Positions 55,678-64,000 of a stretch of DNA of 64,000 nucleotides are shown here, one piece after another (position 1 is the stretch's first letter; every line of letters begins with the position of its first letter). Made by a program: the position numbers and the translations under genes. The stretch is from Carya illinoinensis (Eukaryota > Streptophyta > Magnoliopsida > Fagales > Juglandaceae). The notes under the pieces were generated by a model, which had not been told where the DNA came from, searched no databases, and saw only the letters and a list, made by a program, of their open reading frames with translations. The stretch is from positions 12,725,501-12,789,500 of the forward strand of contig NC_056752.1 in the NCBI RefSeq assembly GCF_018687715.1. The letters are read 5' to 3'.

Positions 55678-58600
55678 CTATAATAGGAATCTAGTATCCC
55701 TGGCTATGGGCTCTATTGTCCAATCTGAAACTTTTTCTGGTTCCTCAATTTCTTGGATTCCTACTCGGGAGCCCCCTCCAATTGTAAGCTTCTTGATCAG
55801 ATATTCTTTTGCCTCTTTTATGTCTATATAAAAAAACGTGGCTTCACCTTGATTCGGGTTTTGACTTCTTATGAAACTGGTTACAGCAAATTTTAGAGAA
55901 CCTTCTTTTGATCTGCAGGTTGCCGCTGCTATGCTACATGTGTATCTTACAACCACATCAAATGTTAATAAAAAGTGGTCTTTTGGTGTAGGCTTCCAAT
56001 TATGAGGTTTAGTAAATTGTTTATTGCCCCAAGCATTACAATGATCTTTGTATATCTTAAGAAACCTAGGCACAAAGGTTCCTATAATTGGGTTGATTGA
56101 CTCGTGGACAATTTGGTTTCTCAAATGCCAGATATTATCCATTGCCAGAATGGCAAACAGTTGAAACCGATGGCTTTAATTAATAGGGAAGCTGAGAAAT
56201 TTGGAGGGAGATAAAATGCATTTGATCCAATTACTAATGCCAAGATCAGCAAAGTAAGAGATGTTTAGAGACCAAGGCGATTATCTCCATAGAATTCTGT
56301 TAAAAGAGCACTTTAAGAACAAGTGGTTTGGTGTTTCTTCATCCGTGTTATAGATTGGAGCAGCATTGGTCCTCATTAAAGGGAAGAACGTTTTTCAACA
56401 AGGACTTGGTTGGAAAGATATTGCATAGAATTTTCCAAACGATAAACTTTAATATATCTTGGATTTTTAGTTTCTAGAGATTCCTCCAGATCGGATGGAA
56501 TGGGGGATTGCTAATTGTTTTGAGTTTAGGGTAATAGCTGCATAATTTCCCCAATAAATGATTAACCCATATTGGTATATATGTCTCTAGTGGAATGAAA
56601 ATAGCTTTGAGCAAGTGGTGGTTTTTGGATTTTGTTCACAGGATCTTGGTGAAAATGTCTTGTAAAAGAAGGGTATTCCAACATCTTGGCTCTTCTAAGG
56701 TTAACTCAAAAAATGATACGGAAGTATCCTTATAGATGGTTTCAGATTGAGATAAAGGTTGGAAGGAACTTTGTATAAGAATCCAAAGATCAGCCTAGAC
56801 TTTTGTGTTGGTGCCATTGTTAATTTATAAGGAAGTATTATTTTTGAGCAAGTCTCTGTCTTAGTAGTCCTTTCCAAAACCAAAAATCAAAAGGTTTGGA
56901 GATGTTACTAGGAAAAAGGAGTTTTCAATTATTTTTCCGAGAGTATTTGCTTCCAGATAGCTTGGCTTCCATTGATTTGTTGCCACCCTATTTTGCACAG
57001 AAGAGCTTTATTGAATTGGAATGTCAGTTTTAAGCCAAGCCCACTAGCTGATTTTAGATGGCAGATGGATTTTCACGATTTTGAAGTGAAATTGTGAGTT
57101 TTTGTAGGATGAAACCCCCATCAAAGCATTTATTTTGGGATCTACAGGGAGGACATTATGTAAAAGGGTATGAAACTCGCCACTGATCCAATAAGGATGG
57201 CTCTACCAGCTTGTGATAAAAGTTTAAATTTCTACCCTGGTAGATTTTGAGAGATTTTTTCTTGGATTTATGCAAAATGAATTCTTTTATAGACTTTGAA
57301 GGAGAGAGGAAGTTCTAGGTATTTGATCTTGGATGAGGCACTTTTGAAATTAATCTCTTTCACTTCTCTTATGGTTTGAGGCAAGGTATTATTGATAAAT
57401 TGTATTGAGGATTTTCCAGTATGAACTTTTTGACTTGACCAAGAGGAATATCTTTATAAGCAATTGAGAAAATTTAGGCATTTTGGGTTGAAGCTTTTCC
57501 AAAGAGAATAATATCATCAGTAAATAGAAAATTAGTGAGGGTAGGACCTTGTTTGCTAATGCTTATACCTTTTAAGTCTCCTAAACTTTCCTCTCTACAA
57601 ATGAGCCGAGTGAGTACTTATGTGCTAATGACGAAGAGAAAGGGAGATAATGGATCCCTTTGTCTTAGTTTTTTAGAGAGGTGAAAAATACCTTGAGGAT
57701 TCCCATTTATGACCATTGAGTAGGAAACAGTAGAGATTAGTTCTCTAATACAATTGATCCAAGTATGATGAAAATCCAACCAATTGAGAACTTGGATAAT
57801 AAAGCTTCATTCCATAAAGCCAAATAGTTCTTCCATGTCTATTTTAATCACCATAAAACCTTGCTTTCTTCTTTTCTTTTTTAGGTGATGGAATACCTTT
57901 TGTGCTAGGATAGTATTTTCATGAATCACTCTGAATAAAAGTCGTTTGATGAAATGAAATGATTGATTTGAGCCTATTTGTTAGTATTTTTGTAATAATC
58001 TTGTAGCAAACATTAGAAAGGCTTATGGGCCTGAATTGTTGGACAATGTTTGGATTATTAGTCTTGGATCAAAGTAATGTGAGTGTAGTTCAGTTCCTTG
58101 AGAAGTTTCCAATGAGTGAAGAAGTTCTTGATTGCTGAATTGAAATCAATTTTCCCAATATCAAAATAGTGTATATAAAACAAACATGTGAAATCATCTC
58201 GACCAAGAGAGTTTGTAGGAGTTTGTTTTAGTGTAGATAAAATTTTCTCATCAAAAGGGATTTCAAGAGGAAATTATTACCTAACTGAGAGATTTTTTAT
58301 GAAAATAAGTCATCCAAATCAGGAAGCAAGGTAGAATTGAAAGAGTTATAGATTGTTTGGAAATGCCCTATAAGCATGTTTTGAATATTAGTGGGGTCGA
58401 ATGCCTAGTGATTTGGGCTAGTCTTCAAACTCCCAATAGAATTCTTGCATCTTCTCATCATGGTTGACATATGGAAAAACTTGGTATTAAGATATATGGT
58501 TGTTAACTACTATGATCGAGAATTTTGACACCAAAGAATTTCTTCTCTATGAAGTTGCTTGTGGAGATTTTCTTTTAAGTTCTCTTCCAAAAGCATAGAG

Positions 58601-59510
58601 TTGTGGGTTGGCTTAAAAGATTGAATCTGGGACAAAGAGAGAGCAAGATTTTTTTTATGCTGGATTGGATATAAGAGAGCAAGATTTTTTATGCTAGATT
58701 GGATAGGGCTGAAACAATATTTATTCAAAGACTTCAATGCTCTCTTGATCTCTTTCCCTTTTTTTGAAAAAATGAATCCAGGTGTTCCTAAAAATGGGTA
58801 TACAAAGCTTTTTGAATCACCATTTGGCTAATCGGATCTCTTATCCAGAATTTTTCAAGTTTAAAAGATTTTGAAATGTGTTTTTGACCCATTGTATCAA
58901 GAAAAATAGGAGAATGATTAGATTAGCTTATGGGAAAGTGTTGAAGAGTTGCGCTAAGGAAAAGAAGAGCCCAAAGATGGTTAGCCACTCATCTATCTAG
59001 TTTTGTCTAATGTTCCAAAAACCATATCTATTTTTTGACCAAGTGTATTGGACTCGAGAACCCCATATCAACCAAACCATTTTTGTCCATAAAGGTTTTT
59101 AAACGATCTTGATGAGAGGAGTTTGCAAATAGTTTTTCTCCATATTTCTCAGATTGATCGAGACTATAGTTGAAGTTTCCTATACCTAGTATTGGACCTG
59201 GGTAGGCACGAACAATGTTGCTCATGTTGCTCTAAATTTCCATTTTAGATCGCTTTGCACAATACAATAAACAAGATTTATCAACCAAGGATTGTGAAGA
59301 GGATCCAAATACACCAAAATAGCCATAACATCATTATCCATATACACGAGACCTCCCCATTTACCACTAGGAGGAGTATTTACAAATAAAGAAAAACCTA
59401 GCCTATTAGCAACACTAGAATTTTTTACATTAGACAAAAGGGTCTGTGAAAGGAAGATTAGATCAAGTTCATGAGTCCTGATGTTGACTCTTAGATTTCT
59501 CATTACTCAG
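55678..59510 (-). mobile_element. Fifth LINE (minus strand), heavily decayed ORF2
   Basis: Reading right to left: endonuclease (59222-59503: HELDLIFLSQTLLSNVKNSS, GKWGGLVYMDNDVMAILVYL; 59028-59225: GNFNYSLDQSEKYGE), linker helices (58510-58737), reverse transcriptase with the box FTDDIILFG at about 57495-57525, and RNase H (55678-56142: TFDVVVRYTCSIAAATCRSK). It has many stops. Block by block it matches the plus-strand LINE at 26484-33274, so both are one family. ORF1 and the 5' UTR are absent, so it is 5'-truncated near 59510. No TSD found. Confidence 0.8.
58641..58704. repeat. Short direct duplication within LINE ORF2
   Basis: GAGAGCAAGATTTTTTTTATGCTGGATTGGATA-type unit (abbreviated) repeats after about 35 bp as AGAGAGCAAGATTTTTTATG. 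A local tandem duplication in the decayed LINE linker. Confidence 0.75.
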
Positions 59511-59750
59511 GATAGGGCTATGCTCTTACAATGTTAGCAGCCTCATTCTCTAGCTGGTGGCAAATTAGTCCCTGCCACTTTTGCCGCTTCATTGTAAGTG
59601 AAAAGTTGCAAAGTGTGAGTCTGAGACAAACTACCCAAATGGGATTCTCACTTCTTCTAGCATGGAGAGTAGCATGGCGTCTTTGCACGCCAATTGAGTG
59701 TTTCGTTTCTACTGTTCTTTTTTTATTAGAGGAATTTTGCAATCGGCATA
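59511..59750. other. Unassigned sequence between LINE and LTR fragment
   Basis: No gene or element recognised. Frames over this stretch lack family similarity that I can see. Confidence 0.4.
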
Positions 59751-60137
59751 TGCAACATCCCCAGCCCACCCGCTTGGGATTTAACGGAAACTGAAACTTC
59801 AAGATATGCAATACATGATTACATATTCCTATACTCCTATACATGGCATACAAGAATGCAATGCACCTAACATGCTTCTAGTAGTATACACTAATCGTAA
59901 TGAAAAAAATTTAACTCAATCTATGATTTGTACCCAAATACACTAAAACCTAAAATATTCAATAGTAACCATAACCACATAATACAATGTATGAACATAT
60001 AGTCAATACAATATACAAACGAAAACATATCATATTGTCTTGAAGTAGCATACTCTTTCATTACAAACTTGAACTATCATATTGTTTCCATAACACAGAC
60101 TTAATACTATAAACCATAAATAACTGATAACATATAT
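59751..60137 (-). mobile_element. LTR fragment related to the 8210 solo LTR
   Basis: TGCAACATCCCCAGCC, then CGCTTGGGATTTAACGG, ACTTCAAGATATGCAATACA and ACCTAACATGCTTCTAG follow the order of the first bases of the LTR at 8210. It ends where another copy of the family begins at 60138, so it is truncated or interrupted there. Confidence 0.6.
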
Positions 60138-63100
60138 TATGACACGCTCATATTTCGCTTGGAAACGATTAGATATTTGAGCGTTGGGCTATGCAACACA
60201 AGATTACCTACCATTGTTCATGACAATTAAAGATGCATACGCCTAGCATGCATCTAACAATATGCAATATTTGTAATGGATAATTTTTTTCTTTGAGCAA
60301 TAATATGCACCAACTAAAGATATCTCAAATACTTATAACATAACCCATACATATTAGAATACTAAACATCATTGATTACAATACAAGCCTCAAAAGGACT
60401 ATAATCTCAAAATTATGGGAGTCAGAGCTCTATCATTACATCATCAAAACATAATTAGTAGGCTAGTTCATCTAGCAACTCGTGTAACTCGATTAACAAT
60501 GCCATCATACTATCTATAAATCTAACTATGGAAGCCACAGCTCCACATTGTGTCAACACCGCCTAATCAACCTCCTCTAGTCGGCCAAGCTCTGTAATCT
60601 CTCTTGGTCCTAACACATTGCATACTATTCAAAAGGAATGATAGTTAGGACTACTATAATGATATTTGAGTAAAGATCCTAACAAATTAACAGAAAACTT
60701 CCACACAGGTTAATAATGCATGCATGACAGTAAAAACATGAGTACGTAGTCAAAGTCAAAGCAGGCATAAAATAACTTGACATGTAATATGGCATAACCT
60801 GACATAACTTGAATTGAAATGGGAACTGAATTTGAATAACTTGACATGACGTAAACTTAAACCATACCTGAACATGAACTTGAAACATGACTCAACGTGA
60901 ACTACATGAACTTGGAATTTTGTTTAATAAGCATGATAAATAAACGTGAACATATAAATGCAACACAGTTTCCCCATGATCCATGTGCCCCTTCCGATTA
61001 CTGCATCACAATATAGGTATCTACACTAACTATGAGTACGTTAATATATGTGCCAGTTCACAGGTATTTGTACCTATTGTCGACACATAATGTACGCATC
61101 CCTTGTCAGGTATCTGTACCAGCACGAGTACGTATAACATTAAATTGAAATGTGGGTGGTACAATTGCTGTCAATGACTGACTTCCCTCCAATGACCAAT
61201 TAATTAAGCCCTATTCAAAACCTGTTGATCTTTACCTTGTCAACCCAGGTAATTTCATACTAAATTAGACACTCTGGCGTGAACAAAGAAATTCTTCTAA
61301 GATATTACCATATCCTTACAATTAGGGTCATGATAAACAAAAATAGACTTGACTTGAAAGGTTATTCCCGAGGTGCACAAACTGTACTCGAGACAAAACT
61401 TGATGTGAGACAAAATGACAGAAATCCTGACGTAATGTCACATGACATGAACGTGAGATGAAATACATGATGTAATATGAGACAAATAATATTTGATAAT
61501 AAGGCATAACATGTAATAGACAATATTTTGTAACATGACATAATATATAACAGATAATATTTTATAACATGGCAATATATGTAACAGATAATATTTCATG
61601 ACATGACATACATGAAACAAATAGCATTACATGATGACATAGGTGTAATAGATAGCATTACATGACAAAATAAATTGTATTACAAGTACATATTTTATGA
61701 TAAAGTATAATTTGTAACATACATACATGAGATGACCTGCCATAACATGATATATATGATAACATAAATACATAAACAATATTTTCTTTACACATCACAC
61801 ATACATAGTAATCTGATAGTAAGTTAAGACCTAACTTACAATGATTGTTATGTTATGAGAGATTAAGCACAATACATGAGAATCTATAAGTAAGGATCCT
61901 AAAGATTAGAAACTTTATCACTAATAACTTAATAACATGAAAAATGTTAATTTAGAGTAAAATTATCATTTTACCTTCTACACATGGAATCATGACTATT
62001 TCACCGCTAACTTAAGGATTTCAAATCCTAATTTCAAAAATTACCAAATTTAACCTAAATTCAAGTATCGACTTAGAAAATTTTTAAAAAATTCACAACA
62101 ATAAAAATTACACCAAAGCTAAAACTCCCTTAGGTCATTTCTCTTTCATTTTTGTTATAATTTTATCCAACTTTAACACTCATACTTACATCAAAATATT
62201 GCAACATGGATCATCACATCCTATAATTAGAAGCATACTTAAAACAGACAATAAAAATTCACTTCACATAAACACAATATTTCTTAGTAAAAATATCCAA
62301 ATATTTTAACTAAAATACAAATCCTTGAATCTCAGGTTTTGACTCTTTTTAAAAATATCTCTAAGAAATTCAAAAATTTATAAATTTCTTCTAACATGAC
62401 CATAATACACCCGTAAGAATTATCATGCATAAAAAACAAATCATCAACAATACAAAAATCTAATTTGAAGTACTTAACTTCAACACTTCATCAAAACAAA
62501 ATTTTCTCAGTTTGTTTTGACATATCATGATAAAAACCACAAACTCAAAACATCATATGGTTCAGAAATAAGTCTTAAATCACATCACTAAAAATAAACC
62601 AAAACATGAATCTAGCCTAAATCATCAAACTTTTTACCCAACTGAGTATTGCCTGGCATAAAAATCATATCTTTAGAAATCAACTCCTAAAATCTTCAAA
62701 CCAACATTCTAACATATATATCAAAGACTTAGAGTCATCAAATAAAAATATCAAAGTCATTGGAGTAAGCTTAAACAACTAAAGATCCAAACATTCATAA
62801 AACATAAACTCTTTTTCTCTTACTAGTTTCTAAATTTTTAGTTTTGAGAAAATATTTCACCAAAAACATTTATCAAGAAACAAATCCTTAAGAAACATTC
62901 ATATAAACATGTTAGAAATGATCCATAAAATTTTCAAACCAAAATATATAAATTAGTTTGGTCAACAACTCCAAAATATAATACACTATGTAGTTTATTG
63001 CCCAGATAGACCTTTCTATAGTTAACAACTTTTGACTCAACAAATGATCATGAAATAAAACCAAAAAAGGTACCAAACTAAATTAAACTCAAAGAGGAAC

Positions 63101-63719
63101 AATTTTAATGAATAAGATTTATAATATAATACTTACAAATGCTTCAAAAAGTGTAAGTAAAAAAACTCAGAAAACGGCCCAAGATAAAGCTCGTAAGTGT
63201 TCTCTCCAAGAACATGAGTAAAATGGATGAAATGAGGAAATAAATGGACTACACTATTCTTACACAAAATGAACAAGTGAAATCTTGATTGATACTTGTG
63301 TGATAGAAATCTTAGCCAAAACAATAGAAAAACTACACATGATATGGGCTACCTTGAGATGTCGTGTAAGTGGTGGTGGTGATTTTGAATTAAATAATTT
63401 TGAAGAATCTAGTTGCCTCAATTATCACTTTATTTGGTAGAGACTATTAAAAAGCTAGTTGAGGGGTGTGATAAAATGTCAAAAATACTTAATTAAGTTG
63501 CTTAAGTGAGTGAATTAGTTCATCAAAAGAAGAGTTGAGCACTTAATTATTCATTAAATTCTAACAATGGGTACCAAAGTAAACAATACCAACATTTTGC
63601 ACACAGAGTCCCATATTAAAATGACAAATACTCTTCACTCGTAAATGCTATGCAAGGTATTTTTGGAAACAAAAGCATGTGACATTTCAGATGAGTGAAT
63701 CAAAGGTAAAATTGTAACA
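60138..63719 (-). mobile_element. LTR copy related to the 8210 solo LTR
   Basis: Starts TATGACACGCTCATATTTCGC, equivalent to TGTGACACCCCCAAATTTCG at 8210. Collinear blocks continue for about 3 kb, including CATGCATCTAACAATATGCA, TGCATGCATGACAGTAAAA and GACCTTTCTATAGTTAACAA. Similarity fades after about 63200. ATTGTAACA at 63711-63719 is a candidate terminus, but flanking pentamers TATAT and GCTAT do not match, so the right end is uncertain. No coding domains; probably a solo LTR. Confidence 0.65.
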
Positions 63720-64000
63720 GCTATGGAAAACTTAGGAAATAAAGGTCTCATCTTTCCACACCTTCAACCGACATTCCTTTGGAAAGAGAGTGTGCTAAGT
63801 TTGGCGCCATGGAGAGGAAGTGGGATGTAAACCAACAGAGGCCAAGGTTTGTGCAACAGACGATGTGCAAGGGCCTATAAAATAATTAGTGGTCTAGAAA
63901 TGCAAATTCACAGTGAGGCAAATGGGAAGAACAGCATAGGAGAGCAGTAGAGGCATATCAGGGGGATCCATCTCTCTTTTTTCGTTTTTACCTTTTGTTT
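63720..64000 (+). promoter_or_regulatory. Possible promoter region at window end
   Basis: TATAAAATAA at 63876-63885 lies in a GC-richer setting after long AT-rich LTR sequence, followed by a purine-rich leader-like stretch (GGGAAGAACAGCATAGGAGA). It could be the start of a gene or of another retroelement continuing past the window. No start codon with a convincing frame is visible. Confidence 0.35.

Noticed and set aside
63711..63724. GTAACA at 63714 as a definite right end for the 60138 LTR
   Set aside because: Flanking pentamers do not match and similarity to the 8210 LTR fades about 500 bp earlier; kept only as a candidate.

Overview
The window is nuclear DNA of a dicot tree. It has two intact intron-containing plant genes and one small single-exon gene, embedded in a dense mosaic of LINE retrotransposons, Ty3/gypsy LTRs, hAT-type DNA transposons and MITEs. 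The AT-rich MITE families (runs of CATCTCATCTTATC with subterminal AACTCACTATCCAAA, and TTGAAGATACTTCAACACC) are of a kind I associate with Fagales (walnut, hickory, oak relatives). That placement is from recall, not from a search.

Layout. 1-4254: a JAR1/GH3.11-like jasmonate-amido synthetase, plus strand, four coding exons, 585 aa. 5597-12035: a 5'-truncated LINE bounded by a 14-bp target-site duplication (TSD), with a 3.48-kb solo LTR (own 5-bp TSD) inside its RNase H domain. About 13295-18213: a decayed minus-strand Ty3/gypsy chromovirus internal region. 18214-21260: MITEs and a long foldback. 21381-21749: a small conserved plant protein of unknown function. 22186-23302: a hAT element with 8-bp TSD carrying a captured gene fragment that keeps an exon/intron border. 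24117-26316: a solo LTR with TSD. 26484-33274: a near full-length decayed LINE. 33531-35371: another solo LTR. 35690-40860: a third LINE, split by a plus-strand solo LTR (37260-39374) and lacking its reverse-transcriptase core. 40862-41745: a minus-strand DUF4283/zinc-knuckle pseudogene.

43719-54470 is the second host gene, a PIG-F homologue of GPI-anchor synthesis, eight coding exons, 243 aa. Its third intron is swollen to 6.8 kb by an antisense full-length LINE (44824-50611, 12-bp TSD). Its last intron holds two nested hAT MITEs of one family in opposite orientation, which form a large inverted repeat. Downstream are a lectin-receptor-kinase pseudogene fragment (55090-55465), a fifth decayed LINE (minus, about 55680-59510) and LTR copies related to the first solo LTR (59751 to about 63720). 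The window ends in a possible promoter.

The host genes do not form one pathway: one conjugates jasmonate to amino acids in the cytosol, the other works on GPI anchors in the ER membrane. I found no new defence, CRISPR-like or operon-type system. The notable content is transposon biology: nested insertions dated by TSDs, transposon-mediated gene capture, and transposon load inside the introns of a working gene. No tRNA, rRNA or CRISPR array was recognised.
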